Below are positions 26,556-33,512 of a DNA stretch of 64,000 nt, piece by piece. The stretch is taken from the NCBI GenBank assembly GCA_040757835.1, contig JBFLWJ010000006.1:1-64000 (forward strand). The letters run 5' to 3'. The translations under genes and the position numbers were made by a program. Source of the stretch: Actinomycetota bacterium (GTDB taxonomy: Bacteria > Actinomycetota > Geothermincolia > Geothermincolales > RBG-13-55-18). Each line of letters begins with the position of its first letter. The stretch's first letter is position 1. Below the pieces are notes generated by a model, which saw only the letters and a list, made by a program, of their open reading frames with translations, ran no database searches and was not told the DNA's origin.

Positions 26556-27914
26556 GTGCCGGATAGCGAGGGGCCGCAGGAAGGCAAGCACCAGATAGGC
26601 CTTATCCCCTGCGTGGCCTTCTGCGTGGGGACCATGATCGGCGGCGGGGTCTTCACCCTCTCCGGCATCGCCGTGGACCAGTCCGGCCCCGCGGCCATCG
26701 TCGCCTACCTGATCGCAGGCGCGGTCATGCTGCTCTCGGCCCTCTCCTTCGTGGTGGTGTCCAGCCGCTCGAAGCCTGGGGACTCCGGTTACGCCCCCCT
26801 GGGGGAGATCCTCTCCCCGGGCTGGCGCTTCATCGCCATGTGGGGCTTCTACCTCAACGCCGTGGTCTGCATCGCCTTCGTGCTCCTCTCCTTCGGCTCC
26901 TACTTGAACGAGTATTTCGTGAAATCCCTGGGCGAGACGGCCGCCGCGCTCATCGCCGTCGCGGCCATCGCCCTGCTCAACCTAGGCCCGGCCGACATCA
27001 TCGGCAAGGCGGAGACGGGGCTGGTCGCCCTCAAGGTGGCCATCCTGCTGCTGCTCTCCGGCTACGGTATCGCCTTCATCGCCGACGTGCAGTGGACGCC
27101 CTTCTTCGCCGGCGGCCGCGGCTCGGTGCTCACCACCACCGCCCTGCTCTTCACCGCCTACACCGGCTTCAACGTGGTCACCAATATGGCGGGCTCGGTA
27201 CGCGACCCCGACCGCACCGTTCCCCGCGCCATCGTCATCTCCATCCTCGTCGCCGCGACGGTATATATCGGGGTCATCATCGCGCTTCTGGCCAGCGGGC
27301 AGTCCGACTTCGGGGAGGCGGGCCTGGGCAAGGCCGCGGAGGCGCTCATAGGCCCTTGGGGCGGCCCCCTCGTCGCCTTCGCGGCATGCGTCTCCACCCT
27401 CTCGGCGGCCAACGCCAACCTGCTGGGATCGAGCGAGCTGATGATCCGCCTCGCCGGTCAGGGCGACGTGCCCCCGGCGGCAGGCCACTTGTCGAAGCGC
27501 GGCCACCCGGTTTTCAGCGTGTTCCTGGCGGCCATCATCGCCGCCCTGCTCATGGTCTTCTCGCGCGGGGGAGACCTCATAGTCGCCCTCTCCAACGTCA
27601 CCGCCATCATCGCCATGCTCGTGGTGGACGTGGGCGCTTTCCGCCTGGCCCGGCAGGGCTGGCCGGGCGGTGGAGTGAAGCTGCCAGGCGGGGTGACCAT
27701 CCCGGTCATCGGCTTTCTGGCGACCGGGGCCCAGCTCCCCTCCCTGGGCCTGAAAGCGGTGCTCATCGGTACGGGCATGACCCTCGCGGGCTACGCCATC
27801 TACGCCCTCCGCCACAACGGGTGGCTCTCCCACGAACTGGAGGAGCTGAGGCGGCGCATCCGCGAGCTGGACACACCCCTGGGCCGCGCGCTGCGAAGGA
27901 TGATCCGGGAGTAG
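26556..27914 (+). CDS. APC-family amino-acid permease (2)
   Basis: A 452-residue permease with about 12 membrane segments. The N-terminal motif VGTMIGGGVFTLSG is the unwound TM1 glycine motif of APC transporters. The charged C-terminal tail (RRRIRELDTPLGRALRR) is cytoplasmic. The GTG start at 26556 is preceded by GGGAGGGCAGG. It is not closely similar to permease 1; it looks more like the general cationic/basic amino-acid branch. It lies at the end of the peptidase-permease operon or forms its own unit, convergent with the DUF389 gene ten bases later. Confidence 0.88.
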   Translation: MPDSEGPQEGKHQIGLIPCVAFCVGTMIGGGVFTLSGIAVDQSGPAAIVAYLIAGAVMLLSALSFVVVSSRSKPGDSGYAPLGEILSPGWRFIAMWGFYLNAVVCIAFVLLSFGSYLNEYFVKSLGETAAALIAVAAIALLNLGPADIIGKAETGLVALKVAILLLLSGYGIAFIADVQWTPFFAGGRGSVLTTTALLFTAYTGFNVVTNMAGSVRDPDRTVPRAIVISILVAATVYIGVIIALLASGQSDFGEAGLGKAAEALIGPWGGPLVAFAACVSTLSAANANLLGSSELMIRLAGQGDVPPAAGHLSKRGHPVFSVFLAAIIAALLMVFSRGGDLIVALSNVTAIIAMLVVDVGAFRLARQGWPGGGVKLPGGVTIPVIGFLATGAQLPSLGLKAVLIGTGMTLAGYAIYALRHNGWLSHELEELRRRIRELDTPLGRALRRMIRE

Positions 27915-27923
27915 CCCGGGCCT

Positions 27924-28928
27924 TCAGGAACCGGTGTTCCCCTCGAAGGTGCGCTCCGGGACCACCTTCAACTCGATATGCACGTCTCCAGCCCGCTCGC
28001 CGATAGAGGCGAGGAGTTCATCGAAGGGCGGGAGGTCTCCATCGCCCGCTACGATCACGTCCACGTGGCGGCTGTCGACCTCGATGCTGAAGACCTCGTA
28101 GCCGCTGCCGTCCAGCCACCTCTCGGTCTCCTCCAGCGCCTGCTGATGCAGCACCTGCTCCGAGGTGACGTGATAGCTGGTGATCCCCAGAGGTATCGTG
28201 ATGATGACTGTGGCAAGGGTGACGACGAATACCGCCCAGCGCTTGGCCCTCCTCCCCTGGAGGTGTAGGGCGGCGCCACCGTACCCCATCACGGCGAAGA
28301 CGACCAGTCCGGCGATGACGATGGCCAGGAAGTTGGTTATGAAGAGGATGAAGGCGCCCAGGGCGTCCCCGTATGCGCCCGCCGCGAGGCAGATGCCCAC
28401 CACCGACAGGGGAGGCACCAGGGAGACGGCGATAGCCACGCCGGGCAGGGCATCGGAGACGTCCTCGCGCCCCGTGGCGAAGGCGCCGGCGGCGCCCGAC
28501 GCCAGGGCGATGATGAGGTCGATGAGGCGGGGAGAGACGCGCGCCGCGATCTGTGAGTTGCCCTCTATCTGCACCGATCCGGAAAGGACCCCGGCGAGGA
28601 GAAAGGCGAACCCCACCACCGCCGCGGTGCCCGCTACCACGATTAGCAGGGAGCGTATGATGTTGTGCCCGTCCCCGCTGACGATGCTGAGGGAGACGGC
28701 CATGATGGGCGTCATCAGGGGCGCCACGATCATGGCGCCGATGACGCTGGCCACCGAGTCGCTCACCACGCCGTAAGTGGCGATGACCGCCGAGAGCAGG
28801 AGCAGGACGAAGAACCTCACCAGGCGGTCCCGCTTGGGGTGGCGGTCGAAGAGCAGTTTCTCCTGCAGCAGCTCGACGTCTTCGGCGGTGACCTCGCCGC
28901 CGTGCAGCATATCGGCTAACCCTGCCAT
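27924..28928 (-). CDS. DUF389 (TIGR00341-like) membrane protein
   Basis: A 334-residue polytopic protein of the DUF389 family. The core motif VIGAMIVAPLMTPIMA (about residues 65-81), a second region with LPGVAIAVSLVPPLSVVG (about 160-178) and at least six transmembrane segments are followed by a soluble C-terminal domain with alternating strands (EVFSIEVDSRHVDVIV). Function is unknown; transport or small-molecule release has been suggested for the family. GGGAGGTGATAC precedes the ATG. It is divergent from the small membrane protein at 29164. Confidence 0.88.
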   Translation of the reverse strand: MAGLADMLHGGEVTAEDVELLQEKLLFDRHPKRDRLVRFFVLLLLSAVIATYGVVSDSVASVIGAMIVAPLMTPIMAVSLSIVSGDGHNIIRSLLIVVAGTAAVVGFAFLLAGVLSGSVQIEGNSQIAARVSPRLIDLIIALASGAAGAFATGREDVSDALPGVAIAVSLVPPLSVVGICLAAGAYGDALGAFILFITNFLAIVIAGLVVFAVMGYGGAALHLQGRRAKRWAVFVVTLATVIITIPLGITSYHVTSEQVLHQQALEETERWLDGSGYEVFSIEVDSRHVDVIVAGDGDLPPFDELLASIGERAGDVHIELKVVPERTFEGNTGS

Positions 28929-29025
28929 GTATCACCTCCCGGGTGATTCACCATCCCCGCACAGCGGACATGTCCCGCCCCCACGCCCGGGACCCCGCGG
29001 AAGTGCGCGTGTACATATCACCCAG

Positions 29026-29089
29026 ATTATTCCCCGAAACACGGCCGGTCCCTTTCTTCCGTTATTCCTTGATCTGAGCGGGGAATAAT
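29026..29089. repeat. Inverted repeat between divergent genes
   Basis: ATTATTCCCCG (29026-29036) and CGGGGAATAAT (29079-29089) are perfect 11-base inverted arms 42 bases apart, in the 235-base gap between the divergent DUF389 gene and the small membrane protein. They could be paired operator half-sites or the ends of a tiny element. No promoter was identified with confidence. Confidence 0.45.
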
Positions 29090-29163
29090 GGGGTAGGCGC
29101 ATGGGAAAGCCCCGGGTCCAGCGCACGGTGTTCATACAGGCGAAACAGGGAGGAGGAGACGGG

Positions 29164-29451
29164 ATGTGCTGCTGTATCGCCGCCGTCGTGGGGGTCTTCG
29201 CACCCCGCCTGGCATTGCTCATCGTGTGGATCTTCACGCCCTACGTGACCCGCGCCTTCAGCACCTTCTGGTGGCCGCTGCTGGGGCTCATCCTGCTCCC
29301 CTATACCACCCTCATGTACGCCCTCGCCTACCTGCCCGGCTTCGGGGTCTACGGGTGGCGCTGGATCTGGGTGGTACTGGGGGTCATCCTCGATATCGCC
29401 TCGTACAGCAGCGGGGGTGTGAGCAGGAGCAGGCAGGCGCAGATGGCATGA
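29164..29451 (+). CDS. Small membrane protein, unknown
   Basis: About 95 residues with two to three hydrophobic segments (CIAAVVGVFAPRLALLIVWIF, given as its first half CIAAVVGVFAP; then WWPLLGLILLPY and WIWVVLGVILDIA). It starts with a Cys-Cys-Cys run after Met. ATG 29164 has GGAGGAGACGGG at proper spacing, so the longer frame from 29101 is not used. The pattern resembles small actinobacterial membrane proteins of unknown role. The 240 bases that follow, up to 29693, hold no gene I can support. Confidence 0.65.
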   Translation: MCCCIAAVVGVFAPRLALLIVWIFTPYVTRAFSTFWWPLLGLILLPYTTLMYALAYLPGFGVYGWRWIWVVLGVILDIASYSSGGVSRSRQAQMA

Positions 29452-29693
29452 CCTGCCCACCAACCGACGCGAGTCCGGCGCAGCCTCGCGGCGACGAGAT
29501 CGGGGGACAGGACGCCGGTCGCGGGCATCAAGCCAAAGGACAGAGCCGCGTCGCTGCAGAAGACAGCAGTAGACGAAACCGGTCGCCGGCGTTCCGGTCA
29601 CGCCGGCAGCCCGAGGCGCGAAATGGAGGCGCTGTCCGAAGCCTATGATGAGGTGAACGAGCGGAGTTTGTCCGGATCGAAGGAGGTATGGAC

Positions 29694-30266
29694 ATGGTAG
29701 GTGCTTTTATCGTGCGCAACTGGACCTATATGCTGCTCAAGGGGATCCTGGGGGTCGCCTTCGGGATCATCCTGCTGGTGTGGCCGCGTGACACCATCGA
29801 GGCGCTGCTGATCATCTTCGGCATCTTCGCCCTGCTCGTCGGGATCATCTTCGCCATCGCTTTCTTCGCGGAGGTGTCGCGCAAGGAGAAGTGGGGTCTA
29901 TCCCTTGGCATTGCCCTGGTCAGCATCTTTCTGGGCATCCTGGCCATCGTCCGCACGGAGACGACCGCGGTGGTCTTCCTCTTCCTGCTGGCGGCATGGC
30001 TGCTGGCATTCGGGGCCATCCAGATGGCCCTGGGCACCTCCATGGACCCGCAGTTCAAACTCCGCTGGCTGGTGGTCATCGAGGGGATCGTATCCATCAT
30101 CGTCGGCCTGTGCCTGTTGCTCTTCACCGCGCCCACCCTCAAGCTGCTGGTCTTCTTCTTCGGCCTGTACATCATACTCATGGGCATCATCGATATCGTG
30201 GTCAGTTTCATGCTGCGCAAGTATATAAAGGCCGGCGGTCCGGAAGTGATCGTGGTCGAGGGTTAG
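29694..30266 (+). CDS. HdeD-like/DUF308 membrane protein (copy 1)
   Basis: A 190-residue protein of six hydrophobic segments arranged as three helix pairs, each with a short G-[IV]-x(3)-[FIL]-x-P/F-type turn, the DUF308/HdeD pattern (GVAFGIILLVWPRDTIEALL, key residues G.. ..LLVWP.... ). HdeD of E. coli is linked to acid resistance, but the wider family has no fixed function. ATG 29694 lies seven bases after AGGAGG; the ATG two codons earlier is too close. It converges on copy 2 across a strong terminator. Confidence 0.85.
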   Translation: MVGAFIVRNWTYMLLKGILGVAFGIILLVWPRDTIEALLIIFGIFALLVGIIFAIAFFAEVSRKEKWGLSLGIALVSIFLGILAIVRTETTAVVFLFLLAAWLLAFGAIQMALGTSMDPQFKLRWLVVIEGIVSIIVGLCLLLFTAPTLKLLVFFFGLYIILMGIIDIVVSFMLRKYIKAGGPEVIVVEG

Positions 30267-30288
30267 TCAAGAATACCTGTCGGATATC

Positions 30289-30326
30289 GGCCGCTCCCGC
30301 CGGTGCGGGAGCGGCCCGTCCTTTTT
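30289..30326 (+). terminator. Rho-independent terminator
   Basis: A perfect 12-base GC-rich stem (GGCCGCTCCCGC with its complement) and a four-base loop at 30289-30316, followed by CGTCCTTTTT. It terminates HdeD copy 1; the stem may also serve the convergent copy 2. Confidence 0.9.
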
Positions 30327-30332
30327 CAGGTC

Positions 30333-30899
30333 CTAAGCATATGCGGGCGCCGCCGGTTCCCCTTTGAGCCAGCTCCTGATCACGAAGGCGAAGATGACCC
30401 GGAGCACCCCCATGCAGACGGCGTAGATGCCGAGGATGAGGATGACGGTCTTGATGCCGAAGAGGGGGTTGAACATGAACACGAACCCGATGACCAGTGA
30501 GATCAGCCCGAGTATGCCCAGAAACACCTTCCAGCCGGCGCTCGCTTTCACCTCGATGGCTGCGAATAGCTCCGTCATGCCCATGGCCATCAGCCAGACG
30601 ATGATGAGCACGAGTACCGCCGCCACCCCGACGCCGGGGCGGGCCAGCACGATGATGCCGATGACGATCTCCGCCAGCCCCAGGAACAGCTCCAGTACCC
30701 AGCTCTCCTGCTTGCGGGCCGCGATGATCGCCCCCACGATGTGCACGATACCGAACAGGATGGCCAGCACTCCGAAGAAGATCAGGAGCACCAGGGTAGT
30801 AGCCTGTGGCCACACCAGGATGGCGATGCCGAAGGCCAGGGTCAGCAGCCCGTTGAGCAACATCAGTCCCCAGTGACGCGCGATGAATGCCTGCTCCAT
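30333..30899 (-). CDS. HdeD-like/DUF308 membrane protein (copy 2)
   Basis: A 188-residue, six-helix membrane protein of the HdeD/DUF308 family. It is related to copy 1 (both open with an ARHWGLMLLNGLL / VRNWTYMLLKGIL segment and share FGIxILVWP) and faces it tail to tail. ATG 30899 follows AAAGGAGCGAAGC; the longer frame from 30992 lacks a ribosome site. Its upstream region abuts the promoter of the FAD oxidoreductase. Role unknown; envelope stress is the usual guess for the family. Confidence 0.85.
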   Translation of the reverse strand: MEQAFIARHWGLMLLNGLLTLAFGIAILVWPQATTLVLLIFFGVLAILFGIVHIVGAIIAARKQESWVLELFLGLAEIVIGIIVLARPGVGVAAVLVLIIVWLMAMGMTELFAAIEVKASAGWKVFLGILGLISLVIGFVFMFNPLFGIKTVILILGIYAVCMGVLRVIFAFVIRSWLKGEPAAPAYA

Positions 30900-31020
30900 G
30901 CTTCGCTCCTTTCCGTCGCAAACAAGCCTCGCAGTTATTTTAATCCATGATCGCGGCCTCGTCTGCGGCGCCGCATCCGTACCATCCGACACACCCGTTC
31001 ATCTCATTCCCGCCGACCCC

Positions 31021-31029
31021 TGTTATAAT
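31021..31029 (+). promoter_or_regulatory. Extended -10 promoter of the FAD oxidoreductase gene
   Basis: TGT followed by a perfect TATAAT (31024-31029), an extended -10, 47 bases before the ATG at 31076. No clear -35 is seen, as is common with this promoter class. Confidence 0.55.
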
Positions 31030-31075
31030 ATTCAAGCCCATACAAAGACCGAGCATTTATTCGGGGAGGGACGTT

Positions 31076-32404
31076 ATGAAAGCCATCGTCGTCGGGGCCG
31101 GCACATCGGGACTTGCCGCCGCGTATACCCTGCGCAAGCGGGGCGCCGATGTCGTCGCCCTGGAGGCCAGTGAGCTGGCGGGGGGACGCATCATCGGGGC
31201 GCGCAGGCAGGGCTACACCATGGACCTGGGCGCGCAGTTCTTCTTCAAGTACTACGACACCACCTTTGGGCTCTGCCGCGAGCTGGGTCTGGGGGACGAG
31301 ATCAAGCACTTCCCCCTGAAGGTGGCCATCGCCAGGAAAGGCGGGCTGTACCCCGCGATCGCCAGCCTGAATCCCCTCGACCTGTGGCGCAGCCGCCACG
31401 ACCTCCTGCGCTTCCGCGGCCTGTCGGTGCTGGGGATGCTGCAGTTCGCGCGGATCATGCCCCTGGTGCTCAGGCGCCGGCGCGACCTCAACTTCATCGA
31501 TTACGGCAATATGCTCGACCTGGATGATGAGAGCTTCGCGGAGCTGGCCCTGCGGCGGGGCGGCGAGGACATCCTCGAGTACCTCTTCCAGCCCATCGCC
31601 TCCTGCCTAACCCTGGGTGAGCCCGAGGATGTAGGGGCCGGTTACGGCCTTACCCTTCTGTGGTATGCCCTGAACGGTCTATCCACCCTCTCCCGCGGTA
31701 TCGGTTCCCTGGCCGAGCGCCTCTACGAGGAGTGCGCCGGCGACGTGCGTCTCTCCACGCCGGTGCGGAGGATCGTCATCGAGGGTGGCGCGGTGAAGGG
31801 CGTGGAGACGGCGGACGGCCTCATGGAGGCGGACGCGGTGATCTGCACCACAACCGCCACCAAGGCCCTGGAGCTCATGCCCGGCCTTCCCGCCAGCCTG
31901 CGCGCACCCATGGAGAAGGTGACCTACAGCGCCTGCTGCCACGCCATGTTCGGACTTGAGGAGCACCTGCTGCCGGAGGGATGGTACGCTGTGGGGCTGC
32001 CGCGCAAGGAGGGTACCTCCATGGCCGGTTTCGTGGACAACAACATCAAGTCGCCTTTCTATACCCCCCCGGGAGGTGGCATGGTACACTGCTTCACCTT
32101 CGGGAAGCATGCCTTCGAACTCAACGCCATGTCCGACGCGGAAGTCTTCTCCCGCCTCAAGGGTGAGATAAAGCGCTACATCCCCACCATGCCCGATGAG
32201 CCCGTTTTCTCGGAGATCTACCGCTGGGACGAGGCGGTCTGCCTCTCACCCCCGGGCATGCTGCGGCAGGTGTATAACATGAAGCGTGACCACTACCGTG
32301 ACGTGAAGGGGCTTTACCTGGCGGGAGAGTACCTGAACATGCCCTCGGTGGATGGCGCCCTGCGCAGCGGCATCGACGCCGCCGCGGCCGCCCTCCGCGG
32401 CTAG
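31076..32404 (+). CDS. FAD-dependent oxidoreductase, protoporphyrinogen/amine-oxidase type
   Basis: A 442-residue flavoprotein of the NAD(P)/FAD amine-oxidase superfamily (HemY, phytoene desaturase and related). The N-terminal Rossmann motif GAGTSGLAAAYTL (about 7-19), the acidic residue ending strand two (Glu31) and the GGR motif (about 36-38) bind FAD; a C-terminal GEYLNMPSVDGA segment completes the site. No haem or carotenoid genes are nearby, so the substrate is open. GGGGAGGG precedes the ATG. Its stop codon merges with the left end of a palindromic element. Confidence 0.85.
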   Translation: MKAIVVGAGTSGLAAAYTLRKRGADVVALEASELAGGRIIGARRQGYTMDLGAQFFFKYYDTTFGLCRELGLGDEIKHFPLKVAIARKGGLYPAIASLNPLDLWRSRHDLLRFRGLSVLGMLQFARIMPLVLRRRRDLNFIDYGNMLDLDDESFAELALRRGGEDILEYLFQPIASCLTLGEPEDVGAGYGLTLLWYALNGLSTLSRGIGSLAERLYEECAGDVRLSTPVRRIVIEGGAVKGVETADGLMEADAVICTTTATKALELMPGLPASLRAPMEKVTYSACCHAMFGLEEHLLPEGWYAVGLPRKEGTSMAGFVDNNIKSPFYTPPGGGMVHCFTFGKHAFELNAMSDAEVFSRLKGEIKRYIPTMPDEPVFSEIYRWDEAVCLSPPGMLRQVYNMKRDHYRDVKGLYLAGEYLNMPSVDGALRSGIDAAAAALRG

Positions 32405-32527
32405 GGGTCAGGTCTTGGATCTTGGATACCGCGGTATGTTGACAGAAATCCCTTGAATTACAGGTCTGCCAACCGGTATTTACTTGACCTTCCATATTAT
32501 GGCATGCAAGATACAAGACCTGACCCC
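32404..32527 (+). repeat. Palindromic GGGGTC-type element, copy 3
   Basis: A 124-base element bounded by GGGGTCAGGTCTTG and its complement. The 21-base arms differ at one position. Just inside the left arm is the near-palindrome GATACCGCGGTATG; the right end of copy 4 (37093) carries the same feature as GATACCCCGGTATG, so the two are one subfamily. The first G of the element is the last base of the upstream TAG stop. No transposase lies within it. Confidence 0.8.
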
Positions 32528-32583
32528 TGCAATGGAAAAGCCGCTCGCCTAATGGCAACCGGCTCGACTACGCGATCTCACGA

Positions 32584-32594
32584 GGGGTCAGGTC
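32584..32594 (+). repeat. Half copy of the GGGGTCAGGTC end
   Basis: GGGGTCAGGTC recurs 57 bases after copy 3, without a matching right arm before the FmdB gene. It looks like a solo end or the remnant of a second insertion. Confidence 0.5.
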
Positions 32595-32653
32595 GGCTTA
32601 TCGCCCTTCCCTTCTTCTTCATCCTCTTGCCGCACGCGGCAGGCGCCCGATAT

Positions 32654-32740
32654 TCATGTTGGTACCCCGAGGCGCGGCAGGATAAGTCCGCTCAGCACCA
32701 GCCACACCCCGATCACCGCTACAAGGATAAGCCACTCCAT
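32654..32740 (-). CDS. Predicted 28-residue membrane micropeptide
   Basis: A short frame of 28 codons plus stop. It reads MEWLILVAVIGVWLVLSGL and then a short tail ending PRLGVPT: a single hydrophobic helix with a Pro-Arg-Leu-Gly-Val-Pro-Thr end. GGGAG lies 11 bases and GGAAG immediately before the ATG at 32740. It follows the FmdB gene by 43 bases on the same strand, so one transcript is plausible. The clean hydrophobic design with a charged, helix-breaking tail is unlikely by chance, but no homologue can be checked here. Confidence 0.5.
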   Translation of the reverse strand: MEWLILVAVIGVWLVLSGLILPRLGVPT

Positions 32741-32783
32741 CTTCCATCAACTCCCGGTCCGGACCGGACCTTTACCAGGGACG

Positions 32784-32984
32784 TCACGTGGAGCGGGTGC
32801 CGCATGATTCGGCACCGAGTCCCTTGTCCGAACCCCCGATGCCGATGACCGAAAACAGCTTGCGCACCCTCCCGGAACCGCACTTGGCGCATACCAGCTC
32901 CTGCTTGTCGGCGTCCTCTGCCTGGCGGAAGAAAGCGTCGAAACGGTTTCCGCATTCCTCGCACCGATACTCGAAAATAGGCAT
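32784..32984 (-). CDS. FmdB-family zinc-ribbon protein
   Basis: A 66-residue protein with the FmdB/CxxC_CXXC_SSSS domain: it starts MPIFEYRCEECG (first Cys pair at residues 8 and 11), with a second pair in CAKCGS (about 33-36), expected to bind one zinc ion. The C-terminal tail is glycine/serine-rich. ATG 32984 has GGGAGGTAAGG directly upstream. FmdB was named as a regulator of formamidase/acetamidase, but most such small zinc ribbons have unknown roles. A micropeptide gene follows. Confidence 0.88.
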   Translation of the reverse strand: MPIFEYRCEECGNRFDAFFRQAEDADKQELVCAKCGSGRVRKLFSVIGIGGSDKGLGAESCGTRST

Positions 32985-33512
32985 CCTTACCTCCCGTCGT
33001 GATTCCTTGACGAGCATAATAATATCTTTCCGTCCTGTCGCGAACCATGATCTAACTCAACCGGTTTTTTCGGGGGTCCTTGCCTGACCCTACGGGGACC
33101 CTAGACGAAGCCGCAATGGTTATCTCAAGCCGGGGTGAGCAAAGTCCGATTATCACGGTGCGGGGAAAAAACGAGAGCATTTCTCGTAATCGAATGGTTC
33201 CTATGGACTCTGAAACACGCGTCGCTTACGTTGCCTAACACCAAATGAGGACAGAGCTTATCATCGATCAACACGCCAAGGAGCATTAAATGATGGGTGA
33301 ACCGGCTGTATATCACCCACTAACTTCCGTGATATCAACGGGTGGATCGAATGCCCCTGGTGAATTGAGGATACCGGCGCCGAAACGTTCCCGACTGCGT
33401 CATCCTTCTGCGAGACAATATAGTACCCTCGGGGGATATGGAAAACTGCCCGCCTTTTCGATGTCGTTATCGTAGTAACGGATGAGCGAGGATGCATAGG
33501 AGCTGATACCAG
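32985..33512. other. 528-base gap without a supported gene
   Basis: This stretch is visibly richer in A and T than its flanks. It contains several short inverted repeats (ACGAGA...TCTCGT at 33171-33187; GGGTG...CACCC at about 33295-33320) and no reading frame with a ribosome site and plausible composition. It may hold the promoter of the subtilase gene, a small RNA or decayed sequence; I cannot decide. Confidence 0.5.

Noticed and set aside
32595..32653. A second small leftward frame after the micropeptide (about 14 codons, starting MKKKGRAI).
   Set aside because: Too short, basic and without a hydrophobic or conserved pattern; it runs into the half element.
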